A stretch of 64,000 nt of DNA from Yoonia vestfoldensis SKA53 (lineage in GTDB: Bacteria > Pseudomonadota > Alphaproteobacteria > Rhodobacterales > Rhodobacteraceae), in contig NZ_CH672414.1 of NCBI RefSeq assembly GCF_000152785.1, positions 41,332 through 105,331 on the forward strand. The letters run 5' to 3'. The notes beneath the pieces are model-generated. The model saw only the letters and a list, made by a program, of their open reading frames with translations, was not told the DNA's origin and searched no databases. A program made the position numbers and the translations under genes. This document shows, piece by piece, positions 50,832 to 59,990 of this stretch. The first letter of the stretch is position 1. Every line of letters starts with the position of its first letter.

Positions 50832-52928
50832 ATGGATAAATACCCTTTCACCCGTGACCTTGTGCTGATTGGTGGCGGTCACACCCATGCGCTGGTTTTG
50901 CGCAAATGGGGCATGAACCCGCTAGCAGGCGTGCGGGTGAGCGTGATCAACCCCGGCCCGACGGCGGCCTATTCGGGCATGTTGCCGGGGTTCGTGGCAG
51001 GGCATTACAGCCGCGATGATCTGGATATCGATCTGGTCAAACTGGCGCGTTTCGCAGGCGCGCGGATGATCAACGGGGCCGTGACGGGCATTGACCGCAC
51101 AGCACGCACCGTCACCGTGCCGGGGCGGCCACCCATCGGCTATGACGTGCTGAGCATCGATGTCGGGATCACATCGCAGATGCCCGCGCTGGACGGGTTC
51201 GCCGCATATGGCACCCCCGCCAAGCCTTTGGGTGCGTTTGCACAGGCCTGGGACGATTACCGCGCCCGCGCGAAAGCCCCGAAAATTGCCGTGATCGGCG
51301 GTGGTGTCGCGGGGGCGGAACTGGCGCTCGCTATGGCGCATGCTTTGCAGGGCAAATCCCCGAAACTGCATCTGATCGACCGTGGTCGCGCGCTGGCAGC
51401 CCTTGGCGACAAGGCGCGCCAAAAGATGTTGGTGGCGCTGGCCGGCTATGGCGTGGAAATCATCGAAAACGCGGAAGTGACGCAAGTCTTTCGCGAAGGC
51501 GTGTTGTTGCGCGACGGTCGCCTGATCCACAGTGATTTCACCACCGGTGCGGCAGGGGCCAAACCGCATGACTGGATCGCGGGCACGGAGCTTGATCTGC
51601 AGGATGGGTTCATCAGCGTGACCGCGCAATTGCAGACCAGCGACAGGGCGGTTTTTGCCGTGGGCGATTGCGCGCATATGGCCGCCAGCCCGCGCCCCAA
51701 GGCGGGGGTCTATGCCGTGCGGCAGGCACCGGTGCTTTTTGACAATCTGCGCGCAATCCTGTCCGGCGGGCGGTTGCGCGATTACAAACCGCAGCGCGAT
51801 TACCTCAAGCTGATCTCTTTGGGGCAGAAATCGGCGCTGGCGGAAAAGTTTGGGACGGTCTGGCAAGGGCCATTGCTCTGGCGGCTGAAAGACCGGATTG
51901 ATGCCAAGTTCATGGCACGCCTTGATGATCTGCCTGTGATGCCCCCCCCACAGCTACCGAAAATCGCGGCAATCGGCTTGCGCGCCGCCTTGGGCGACAA
52001 ACCGATGTGTGGTGGCTGTGGCGCCAAGGTAGGGCGTGCAGCCTTGCAGCAAGTGCTGGGCGATGCTTTTGGCGATGATGCGGGCCTGGTGCAGACGGGG
52101 CAGGTGATCACCACCGACCATCTGCGCGCGCTGGTGGCCGATCCGGTGCTGATGACGCGGATCGCTGCCATCCACGCGCTGGGCGATATCTGGGCGATGG
52201 GGGCCACCCCGCAGGCCGCCACTGTGCAAATCATCCTGCCGCGCATGGAAAGCGCGTTACAGCAGCGGACCATGGCCGAGATCACGGCAACCACCACTGC
52301 GGTCATGTCCGAAGCGGGTGCGCGGATCGCGGGCGGGCATAGCGCGCTTGGCGACGAGCTGACCATCGGGTTCACGATCACGGGGCTGGTGGACAGGCCG
52401 ATCACGCAGGCGGGCGCACGGGCAGGCGATGCGCTGATCCTGACCAAACCTATCGGCAGCGGCACGATCATGGCGGGTGACATGGCTGGGCAGGCGCGCG
52501 GGGCGGATGTGATCGCCTGCCTGGACCTGATGGTGCAATCGCAGGCGAAGGCCGCCGCGATCCTGCACGCGGCCCATGCGATGACCGATGTGACGGGGTT
52601 CGGCCTGTTGGGTCATTTGCGCGGGATCTGCGACGCCTCTGGCACGGGGGCTGTGCTTGACTGGGCGCAGGTGCCGGTGATGGCGGGGGCGGCGGTGCTA
52701 TCGGCGCGTGGTGTGCGCTCGACGCTGTTTGCGGATAATCAGGCAGGCGCCGGGGTGGTCGAAGGGGCCGTGCCGGACCTTGCCTACGACCCGCAGACGG
52801 CGGGCGGTCTGCTGGCCGCGGTGGCGGGCCACAGCGCCGATGATCTGTTGGGCGCATTGACACGCGCGGGCTATACTGCCGCCATCATCGGGCAGATCAC
52901 TGATGGGTCGGCGATCAGCCTGCGTTGA
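50832..52928 (+). CDS. selD: Bifunctional NADH-dehydrogenase-like / selenide,water dikinase fusion
   Basis: The 698-residue protein is a fusion. Residues 1-380 form an FAD/NAD-binding NDH-2-like part (LIGGGHTHALVLRKW, AVIGGGVAGAELALAMAHAL, VFAVGDCAHMAA). From about 390 a SelD domain follows: MCGGCGAKVGRAALQQVLGD with cysteines at the catalytic place, IHALGDIWAMGATPQAA, and GGHSALGDELTIG, TDVTGFGLLGHL. SelD makes selenophosphate from selenide and ATP; the attached reductase may supply reduced selenium. The gene converges with mnmH, whose product uses selenophosphate, and the two ends overlap by 14 bases. Confidence 0.9.
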   Translation: MDKYPFTRDLVLIGGGHTHALVLRKWGMNPLAGVRVSVINPGPTAAYSGMLPGFVAGHYSRDDLDIDLVKLARFAGARMINGAVTGIDRTARTVTVPGRPPIGYDVLSIDVGITSQMPALDGFAAYGTPAKPLGAFAQAWDDYRARAKAPKIAVIGGGVAGAELALAMAHALQGKSPKLHLIDRGRALAALGDKARQKMLVALAGYGVEIIENAEVTQVFREGVLLRDGRLIHSDFTTGAAGAKPHDWIAGTELDLQDGFISVTAQLQTSDRAVFAVGDCAHMAASPRPKAGVYAVRQAPVLFDNLRAILSGGRLRDYKPQRDYLKLISLGQKSALAEKFGTVWQGPLLWRLKDRIDAKFMARLDDLPVMPPPQLPKIAAIGLRAALGDKPMCGGCGAKVGRAALQQVLGDAFGDDAGLVQTGQVITTDHLRALVADPVLMTRIAAIHALGDIWAMGATPQAATVQIILPRMESALQQRTMAEITATTTAVMSEAGARIAGGHSALGDELTIGFTITGLVDRPITQAGARAGDALILTKPIGSGTIMAGDMAGQARGADVIACLDLMVQSQAKAAAILHAAHAMTDVTGFGLLGHLRGICDASGTGAVLDWAQVPVMAGAAVLSARGVRSTLFADNQAGAGVVEGAVPDLAYDPQTAGGLLAAVAGHSADDLLGALTRAGYTAAIIGQITDGSAISLR

Positions 52929-53967
52929 CCAGCGGCAGGATCGCCGCGACCAGCCTGTCCTGTCCGGCATCGTCCAGCGTGTCGCTGTGCAAATCGGCCA
53001 GCATGTCATGGGCAGCGATTTTGCGTGATTTCGCATAGGCGGGGTCGTAATGCTGGTCCATCAGCGCAGTGGCGAAACCCGTCAGATCGCCCGCGTGCAG
53101 CAGGGCCATCCAGCCATCCACCACCTGATGCCCGCGGATGTAGCGCAGCGGTGCCAGCCGGCGCGCCATGTCGTCGGGGTCGGCCGCGATATCGGCATAG
53201 GCCCGCGCCAGAAAGCTGGCCCGCGCGGCAAGCGGCGCGTGCAGGGTGATCCGTTGTGCCGCAGTCATTGCGGCCCAGAGGGACGGTGGAATCACGAGGC
53301 TGCCGATCTTGCTGCTTTCGGCCTCGATCAGGACAGGGCGCGCGGGGTCGAGCCGGTACAGCGCCAGCGCGATCTGCGTCTCAAAGGCGCGTTGCGATGG
53401 CTGGCCCTGTGCTGCACCGCCCAACAATGACCCGCGATGGTTGGCCATGGCTTCAAGGTCGATGACCTGCACGCCCTTGGCGGCCAGCCGCGCCAGCAGC
53501 GCCGTTTTCGCCGTGCCGGTATTGCCATCAAGCAAGATGACCCTGTGCGGCACCGGCCTGTCGTAAACCGCCCCCTGCACCAGCCGCCGGAATGTCTGGT
53601 AGCCGCCCTGCACCGTGTCGGTGCGCCAGCCGATCTGGCCAAGGATCGAGGCAAACGACCCCGACCTTTGCCCCCCGCGCCAGCAATAAACCAAAGGTCG
53701 CCAGCTGCCGTCTTTGTCTGCCATCGCCTGCGCGATATGGTCGGCTACATTGCGCGCGACCAATGATGCGCCCAGTTTGCGCGCCTCGAACGGGCTGATC
53801 TGTTTATAGATCGTACCGACCCGCGCGCGTTCGTCGTTGGACAGCGCAGGCAGGTTGATCGCGCCCGGCACATGGTCCAGCGCGAATTCGGCGGGCGAGC
53901 GCACGTCAATCACGGTGTCGAAACCGTGTTTGATCAGATCGTCAAGCGTGGCAAAAGCGATAGGCAT
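52915..53967 (-). CDS. mnmH: tRNA 2-selenouridine synthase
   Basis: The 350-residue protein has an N-terminal rhodanese domain (VIDVRSPAEFALDHVPGAIN, catalytic Cys in VYCWRGGQRSGSFA near 97) and a P-loop domain (LLDGNTGTAKTALLARLA near 145). It replaces sulfur by selenium in the wobble 2-thiouridine of tRNAs. It is back-to-back with the selD fusion. No selA/selB or tRNA-Sec is seen here, so the local use of selenium may be tRNA modification only. Confidence 0.93.
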   Translation of the reverse strand: MPIAFATLDDLIKHGFDTVIDVRSPAEFALDHVPGAINLPALSNDERARVGTIYKQISPFEARKLGASLVARNVADHIAQAMADKDGSWRPLVYCWRGGQRSGSFASILGQIGWRTDTVQGGYQTFRRLVQGAVYDRPVPHRVILLDGNTGTAKTALLARLAAKGVQVIDLEAMANHRGSLLGGAAQGQPSQRAFETQIALALYRLDPARPVLIEAESSKIGSLVIPPSLWAAMTAAQRITLHAPLAARASFLARAYADIAADPDDMARRLAPLRYIRGHQVVDGWMALLHAGDLTGFATALMDQHYDPAYAKSRKIAAHDMLADLHSDTLDDAGQDRLVAAILPLVNAG

Positions 53968-54023
53968 GGCGCTGTCTAGCGCGGTGCGCGCGCCGAGGTA
54001 AGGGGCAAGCAGCGTGGTTTGGC

Positions 54024-54965
54024 CTAGCGTGCAAAGCTCCAGCGCGTGATCTGCTGATATGTCGCGCCCGCCGGCAGCTTGATCTGTGGAAAATGCGTGT
54101 GGTTGGGGGCATCGGGCCAGTGCTGCGCCTCGATCGCCAGCGCGTCATGATCGGGCCGCCCGTCGAAAACCTGCATCCCCGGCAGTGTTGTGGCCATCAC
54201 CATACGGACCCCGCCTTGCCCCGTCAGCCACAGCACATCGCGCAGCGGTTCTTCCCCGTCAGACAGGCAGAAATTGTGGTCAAGCGGTGGTGTTTGCGCG
54301 TCCAGCACCGGCCCGTGGCGCAAATCCATACCGGTGCCGGTGACATCGGCAACATCGCCTGTCGGACAAATAGCATCGTCAATCGGCAGGTAATGATCCG
54401 CAGCGATCCGCAGGCTGTGGCCTTGCCATGTGCCTGACCCGTCAAGGTTCCAATAGCTGTGATTGGCGAAGTTCATCAAGGTCGTGCCATCGCTGGTCGC
54501 TGTGAGCGTCAGCGTCAGCGTGGCAGGTGCGCTCAGCGTGAATTGCGCGGTCACGCGCCGCCGCCCCGGCAACCCCGCAAAACCGTCGGGCATATCAAGC
54601 GAAAGGGTGGCAGAGGCCGCGGTCGTTTCGATCACGTCCCAGACCTGCGCGTGGCTGCCTTCGGACCCTGAATGCAGATGCGCCTGTCCGTTGTTGCGTT
54701 CCAGCTCGTACATCATCCCGTCCAGCCGGACCCGCGCGGTGGTGATCCGGTTGGCCACTGGCCCGACAATGGCCCCGTGATAGAGCATCGCACCTTCGTA
54801 ATCGGCCAGATCGTCCGACCCGACCGTCAGCCCGTGGTCGATGCCCGCCAGCCGCAGATCCTGTATCCGCGCGCCATAAGTGAGCAACGTGAGCGTCAGA
54901 TCGCCCGCGCGCAGCGGGATCGCATGCACGGTTTCGCCCCGCGTGGTGGTGCCGAATATCTGCAT
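54024..54965 (-). CDS. galM: Aldose 1-epimerase (galactose mutarotase)
   Basis: The 313-residue protein reads LTYGARIQDLRLAGIDHGLT, HLHSGSEGSHAQVWDV, NFANHSYWNLDGSG with the catalytic His near 170, and a C-terminal TTLPGMQVFDG and the acidic base in ALAIEAQHWPDAPN near 290. It interconverts the anomers of galactose released by the two galactosidases. It is the last gene of the operon; its ATG overlaps the beta-galactosidase stop by one base. Confidence 0.92.
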   Translation of the reverse strand: MQIFGTTTRGETVHAIPLRAGDLTLTLLTYGARIQDLRLAGIDHGLTVGSDDLADYEGAMLYHGAIVGPVANRITTARVRLDGMMYELERNNGQAHLHSGSEGSHAQVWDVIETTAASATLSLDMPDGFAGLPGRRRVTAQFTLSAPATLTLTLTATSDGTTLMNFANHSYWNLDGSGTWQGHSLRIAADHYLPIDDAICPTGDVADVTGTGMDLRHGPVLDAQTPPLDHNFCLSDGEEPLRDVLWLTGQGGVRMVMATTLPGMQVFDGRPDHDALAIEAQHWPDAPNHTHFPQIKLPAGATYQQITRWSFAR

Positions 54966-56866
54966 CACAGTGCCTCCCAATGCACGCCGGCCGCTGGCAC
55001 GATGGTGCCGCCCCAAGCCTGCGCTCTGGGCGCATAGTTGAACACGAACCGATGGGTGGCGGTATCCCTGATCCGCAAACCTTCAGCCAGTTGAAAGCTG
55101 GGCAGGTCCAGCGCATCGCAAAGCCCGCCGATGATCGCGTCAAATGTCGCATCATCGGGCCAACCCGCCAGATAGCGCAGATGATCACCGCCCATGATCG
55201 CGGGCTGGCCCGATTTGGTGGACAGATGCACGGGGGCGGTCCCTTCGAGATGTTCGAACCAGTGCCGGAATATGCCGCCACCCTGTAGCTTGATCTTGGC
55301 ATCAGGGGGGATGCTTTCGGTCAGCACGACCGACAGATCGGTATCGGGCAGGTCGGGACCAAGCGGGGTGGGGATGCTCAACTCGTCGGTCTTGGTATCA
55401 CTGCGCGGGCCGATCAGGGCGATGCCGTCAAAGCGGGCCAAGGCTGCGCGCAACGGATCAGAGATTTTCATCAAGCCGGGGGCCAGTACCAGTTTATAAC
55501 CCGACAGATCGGCGCAATCGGGCGGCAGGATGTCGATGTTCAGCCCCGCCCGCCGCAGCGCGCGATAAGCGGCAAAGGCCAGACGGAAGGCATCGAAATC
55601 CGCGCCCTGCGGCTGGGTGTCCCAAGCCCAGGCGCTTGCATAATCGAACACCAGCGCTGCTTGTGCTGTTGCTGTGCCGACATCGGGTAGCTTGGCGATT
55701 TCATCCGCGACCTGCCGGCATTCGGCAAGCGCGGGCGCGGGCCTGCTGTCGGGGCGCAAAAGCCCTGCATGGTTTTGTTCCTGCGCGAAAGGGGCCTGCC
55801 GCCAGCGGAAATAGCAGACGGTTTCGGCCCCGTGGGCAAATGCTTCCCACGCCCAAAGCCGCGCCATGCCGGGCAGCGGGGCAGGGTTGTAAGGCGCCCA
55901 GTTTACCGGGCCGGGTTGTTGTTCCATGACCCAGAGCCGCCCCTTGCCCACCGCGCGATACAGATCGTGATGGAACGCTTGCATATCGGGGTGGCCTTGG
56001 CGCAGGAAGGTGGCCTTTTCTTTCGCCGTGCCTTCCAGCCGGTCGGATAGAAAGCCGATCGGGTAACTGTCCCATGACGCGATATCCAGATCGTCTCCGA
56101 CCTTCCAATGGTCGAATGTGGTGATCCGGCCCATGTAATTATGGATCAAGGGCGCGGATGTATGGCGGCGGAGTTCATCGGCCTGCACTTTGTTGAAGGC
56201 GACGACCTGATCCGAGCTATAGCGCCGAAAGGCCAGCACATGCGCGGGGTTGGGTTCGGTCACGGTCAGGTTGGGCAGGTCGATCTGCGCGAAGCTGTCG
56301 TAATCCATCGACCAGAACACATTGCCCCAGGCACGGTTCAAGGCGGCGGGCGATTGGTATCTGTGTGCCAGCCAGTCCTGAAATCCGCGCCTTGCGGCGT
56401 CCGAATAAGACAGGGTGGTGTCGTGACAATCATATTCATTGTCGATCTGCCATGCCGCGACATAGGGGTTCGCCCCGTAACGTTCGCCCATCAGACGCGC
56501 GATCCGGCGGCATTCATTGCGGTAGCCCGGATGGCTGAAATCATAATGCCGGCGTGATCCGAACTTGCGCGCGCGCGCCTGCGCATCGACGGCCAGCATG
56601 TCGGGGTATTTGTCCAGCATCCAGCGTGGCGGGGTGGCGGTCGGCGTGCCAAGCACCACTTTTAGCCCCGCCGTGCCCAGCACGTCGATGGCGCGGTCAA
56701 GCCAGTCCCATGTCAGCGTGCCGGGAACGGCTTCCATCCGCGCCCAAGCGAATTCGCCGATCCGCACCCAAGACAGGCCCGCCGCAACCATGTGCGCCGC
56801 GTCCTCGGTCCATTGATCCTGAGGCCAATGTTCGGGGTAATAACAGATACCAAGAGTGCGGTGCAT
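54965..56866 (-). CDS. GH42 beta-galactosidase
   Basis: The 633-residue enzyme opens LGICYYPEHWPQDQWTEDA, has the acid/base glutamate in AAWQIDNEYDCHDT near residue 143 and the nucleophile glutamate in GRLWVMEQQPGPVNWAPYNP near 310, followed by the trimerisation and beta-sandwich domains of GH42. No signal peptide, so it acts in the cytoplasm on imported galactosides. Overlaps galM in an ATGA pair. Confidence 0.93.
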   Translation of the reverse strand: MHRTLGICYYPEHWPQDQWTEDAAHMVAAGLSWVRIGEFAWARMEAVPGTLTWDWLDRAIDVLGTAGLKVVLGTPTATPPRWMLDKYPDMLAVDAQARARKFGSRRHYDFSHPGYRNECRRIARLMGERYGANPYVAAWQIDNEYDCHDTTLSYSDAARRGFQDWLAHRYQSPAALNRAWGNVFWSMDYDSFAQIDLPNLTVTEPNPAHVLAFRRYSSDQVVAFNKVQADELRRHTSAPLIHNYMGRITTFDHWKVGDDLDIASWDSYPIGFLSDRLEGTAKEKATFLRQGHPDMQAFHHDLYRAVGKGRLWVMEQQPGPVNWAPYNPAPLPGMARLWAWEAFAHGAETVCYFRWRQAPFAQEQNHAGLLRPDSRPAPALAECRQVADEIAKLPDVGTATAQAALVFDYASAWAWDTQPQGADFDAFRLAFAAYRALRRAGLNIDILPPDCADLSGYKLVLAPGLMKISDPLRAALARFDGIALIGPRSDTKTDELSIPTPLGPDLPDTDLSVVLTESIPPDAKIKLQGGGIFRHWFEHLEGTAPVHLSTKSGQPAIMGGDHLRYLAGWPDDATFDAIIGGLCDALDLPSFQLAEGLRIRDTATHRFVFNYAPRAQAWGGTIVPAAGVHWEAL

Positions 56867-56906
56867 AGGTCAGTCCTTGAGTATTTGGAACAAAGCGAAA
56901 GCAGGG

Positions 56907-57728
56907 TTAAAGGAGTACCTGATGTTCCGCCTGCCCCTTGTAGGGGGTGGGTGTGGCATATGTCCGGCCTTGATCCGGCCCGTCCAGCCCCGTGGCGGCA
57001 GAGGTGCAGAACAGGGTCGACAGGTCATCGCCACCAAAGGCAGGGCAGGATGTCTGCGTGGCGGCAAAGCTGTAGCTGTCGATAAAGGTGCCATCGGGCG
57101 CATAGCCTGCGACGCGCCCTGCGCCCCATTGCGCGTTCCACAGGTTGCCTTGTGCATCGACGACGGCGCCATCGGGGCGCAGATCTGTGGCGCGCAGGTC
57201 GATATGCAGCACAGGGTCGCCTTGTGGCCAGCCATCTGCATCCAGCGCTACGCGCATGATCTTTTGCGTGGGCGTGTCGGTGAAATAGGCGGTCTTGCCA
57301 TCAGGCGCGAAACAGATCGCATTGCTGATCGTGACGGGGGCGAACAGCTGGCGCAATTCACCTTTGAAATAGCGATAGATCGCGCCTGCGCCGGGCTCGG
57401 CGTTGATCCCCATGGTGCCGATCCAGAAGCCGCCCTGCGGGTCGGCGCGGCCATCGTTGGAGCGGGTGTGGGGGCTGTCCGCCTCCAGCGGGCAAAGTGG
57501 CGTCTGGCTGCCGTCGCGCAGATCAAAGCGGATCAGCGCGGTCTGGCTTGCGATCAGCAATATGTCTGCGTTGACCCAGCCCGCCGCCGAGACATATTCG
57601 TCAAACTGCCACTGCCGTGCCTTGCTTTGCAGCCGTTTGCCAAGGATATCAAACCAGAATAATTCGCCGCGCAACGGGTGCCAAAGCGGACCTTCGCCAA
57701 GCGCGCATTGTGTGTCGTCAAAGATCAT
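56907..57728 (-). CDS. SMP-30/gluconolactonase-family lactonase
   Basis: The 273-residue six-bladed propeller protein has the family start [20 protein letters not shown], the [19 protein letters not shown] motif, and [20 protein letters not shown] with metal-binding Glu, Asn and Asp positions. In this operon it should open the galactonolactone made by the SDR to galactonate. It overlaps the aldolase gene by four bases. Confidence 0.87.
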   Translation of the reverse strand: MIFDDTQCALGEGPLWHPLRGELFWFDILGKRLQSKARQWQFDEYVSAAGWVNADILLIASQTALIRFDLRDGSQTPLCPLEADSPHTRSNDGRADPQGGFWIGTMGINAEPGAGAIYRYFKGELRQLFAPVTISNAICFAPDGKTAYFTDTPTQKIMRVALDADGWPQGDPVLHIDLRATDLRPDGAVVDAQGNLWNAQWGAGRVAGYAPDGTFIDSYSFAATQTSCPAFGGDDLSTLFCTSAATGLDGPDQGRTYATPTPYKGQAEHQVLL

Positions 57729-58330
57729 CCTGCGGCCTTGTCATAGGCGGCGACGATGTCATGGGCGCGGGTGCTAACCTCGGCTGGTGTCAGTCCGGGT
57801 TGGTAAAGTGCTGTTCCTATGCCAAAACCATCGGCAGATGCGGCGATCCATGTTGCAAAATTGCTAGTGCTAGCGCCACCTACGGCATAAACCTGCGTGT
57901 CTTTGGGCAGTACGGCGCGGATTGCCTTGATCCCGTCAGGGCCGATCAGGCTGGCGGGGAAAATTTTCAGCCCGTCTGCGCCCGCCTTGAGTGCGGCGAA
58001 ACATTCGGTTGGGGTCATCACCCCGGGCCAGCTTTGCAGCCCTGCCGTTTTGGTGGCAACAATGACGCGGGGGTCGCAATTGGGTGATACGATCAGCCGC
58101 CCGCCGGCCTGTGCGACGCGCCCGACATCAGCGGTGGACAACACCGTGCCCGCCCCGATCAACGCGTCATCGCCAAAGGCGCGCGCCATGCGTCCGATGC
58201 TGTCGAACGGCTCAGGGGAATTCAGCGGCACTTCGATCTTTGTGATGCCCGCGGCGATCAAGGCGGCGGTCACGGCTTCGGCCTCGGGGGGGGTGATGCC
58301 GCGCAGGATGGCGATCAGGGGGCGGTGCAT
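57725..58330 (-). CDS. dgoA: 2-dehydro-3-deoxy-6-phosphogalactonate aldolase
   Basis: The 201-residue class I aldolase has [47 protein letters not shown], and the Schiff-base Lys in [20 protein letters not shown] near 125. It is of the DgoA type by context, with KDGal kinase just upstream. It splits KDPGal into pyruvate and glyceraldehyde-3-phosphate. Confidence 0.92.
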   Translation of the reverse strand: MHRPLIAILRGITPPEAEAVTAALIAAGITKIEVPLNSPEPFDSIGRMARAFGDDALIGAGTVLSTADVGRVAQAGGRLIVSPNCDPRVIVATKTAGLQSWPGVMTPTECFAALKAGADGLKIFPASLIGPDGIKAIRAVLPKDTQVYAVGGASTSNFATWIAASADGFGIGTALYQPGLTPAEVSTRAHDIVAAYDKAAG

Positions 58331-58332
58331 CT

Positions 58333-59235
58333 TTATCCTTTCAACTGGCGGTAAGCGGCGGTCAGACCCGCAAGGGTCGCAGCCTCTGCATTCACCTGCG
58401 TTGCAGGCGCACCATGCTGTGCCAGAGCCGTGACGTAAAGCCGCGCAAGTGCGCCTGCGCCGATCACGGCGATCTGCTGGCCCAGCCAATAGGGTTTGGC
58501 CGCGGCAAGTTCGGCCCCGATCAGCAGCCCTGACAGCCGTGCACGGGCGGTGGCCCCGGGCAGGTCGTGCAACAAGCCTTCGGCACGCAGCGAAAACAGC
58601 CGGCCGGCCAGTTTTTCGGGCCGTCCGTAAGCATCGGCAAGGCCGGTGTCAAAGGCCGCATCATCCCAGCCATCTGTTGCGATGGAATGGCGCAGCACGG
58701 TCTGGGTGGTCAATGTGGCGAACAGCTCGCCTGTCATGAAGGTCTGGAAACTGACAATCTCGCCCGCGCTGACATGAACCCATTTGGTATGTGTGCCGGG
58801 CAGGCAGATCACACCGTCCCACCCCTTGTTCTGGGCCAGATAGCCCGCGATCTGTGTTTCCTCGCCGCGCATGACATCGGCGGGGTGAAGCTGTTTGATG
58901 CCGGGGATGACATGGACGGCAAGGCGTGGATCATCGCTGCAGGCGGGCGCAAGCGGGCCGCCCAAAGGGGCGCAGGGCGTGGCGGCGTAAGGCGCCTCGA
59001 CCCAGCCTTGGCGCGATCCGACCATGCCGCAGGCGATGACGGGGGTTGGCCCGTGCAGCCACGGGCCGACCAGCGCCAGCAACGCGGGTTCAAACCCCGC
59101 GCGGTCCAGCCGGCCCATACCCCTGTCGGAACTGGCCTGCGCCAGTAATGTGCCGCTGGCCGATATCGCCCAGGCGCGGACATGCGACGTGCCCCAATCG
59201 ACGCCGATCCATGCGGGAGTGATCGTTGCGGTCAT
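58333..59235 (-). CDS. dgoK: 2-dehydro-3-deoxygalactonokinase
   Basis: The 300-residue sugar kinase opens [20 protein letters not shown], has [26 protein letters not shown]-like [36 protein letters not shown] with the ATPase-type phosphate loop, and a C-terminal [17 protein letters not shown]. It phosphorylates KDGal. Two bases separate it from dgoA; it overlaps the SDR by four. Confidence 0.9.
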   Translation of the reverse strand: MTATITPAWIGVDWGTSHVRAWAISASGTLLAQASSDRGMGRLDRAGFEPALLALVGPWLHGPTPVIACGMVGSRQGWVEAPYAATPCAPLGGPLAPACSDDPRLAVHVIPGIKQLHPADVMRGEETQIAGYLAQNKGWDGVICLPGTHTKWVHVSAGEIVSFQTFMTGELFATLTTQTVLRHSIATDGWDDAAFDTGLADAYGRPEKLAGRLFSLRAEGLLHDLPGATARARLSGLLIGAELAAAKPYWLGQQIAVIGAGALARLYVTALAQHGAPATQVNAEAATLAGLTAAYRQLKG

Positions 59236-59990
59236 CCTGTCGTCACCACGCCGGCATCGACGACCATAACCTGCCCCGTCATCATCCGCGACGCGTCAGA
59301 GGCCAGAAACAGCACCGGCCCGACCATATCGGCGGGCATGATCGGCTCTGGCAGGCATTGCCGTTCCAGAAAGGCGGCCTTGGTTTTAGGCGTGGCCCAC
59401 ATGGTTTCTTGTTTTTCGGTAAAGACCCAGCCGGGCGCGATGGCATTGACCCTGATCCCGCGCGGCCCCCATTCGCGCGCCAACGACCGTGTCATGCCCG
59501 TGATCCCCGCATTGGCGGTGGTATAGCCGATCATGCCCGCCGCCCCGAACAGATAGCTGATCGAGGAAAAGTTGATCATCGCGCCCTGCGGTGCCATGAC
59601 GGTCGCGGCTTTCTGGCAGGCAAAGAAATAGGCCTTCAGGTTCACGGCCTGCATTTCGTCCCAATAGGCGGGGGTGATGGTTGCGGCCTCGTGGCGGGCG
59701 TCGTTGGCGGCATTGTTAACAAGTGCCTTTAAGGGGCCATGCGCATCGGCGGCCTTGGCGATGGCGTCTTGCAGGGCATCGGTATCGGTAATGTCGCATG
59801 GAATGAACAGCGGGCGGTTGGCGTGTTTGGCGGCCATCTGATCCACGAAGGCGCTGGCATCGGACCGTCCGACAAAGGCGACCTTGGCCCCTTGGGTAAG
59901 AAACCCATCGGTCAGTGCCGCACCGATGCCGTTGCCGCCACCGGTGATAAAGACAGATGCCCCGGTAAGATCATGAAAGGTGGCGGTCAC
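59232..59990 (-). CDS. SDR-family dehydrogenase, probable D-galactose 1-dehydrogenase
   Basis: The 252-residue short-chain dehydrogenase has the cofactor motif TGGGNGIG near residue 16, CDITDTD, LVNNAAND, the active-site S in NFSSISYLFGAAGMIGY with Y-x3-N (YTTAN, where SDRs usually have Y-x3-K), and PGWVFTEK. The catalytic Lys of Y-x3-K is replaced by Asn here, which is unusual. By position it should oxidise galactose to galactonolactone. The GTG start at 59,990 has a GGAG site and overlaps the preceding stop. Confidence 0.75.
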   Translation of the reverse strand: MTATFHDLTGASVFITGGGNGIGAALTDGFLTQGAKVAFVGRSDASAFVDQMAAKHANRPLFIPCDITDTDALQDAIAKAADAHGPLKALVNNAANDARHEAATITPAYWDEMQAVNLKAYFFACQKAATVMAPQGAMINFSSISYLFGAAGMIGYTTANAGITGMTRSLAREWGPRGIRVNAIAPGWVFTEKQETMWATPKTKAAFLERQCLPEPIMPADMVGPVLFLASDASRMMTGQVMVVDAGVVTTG

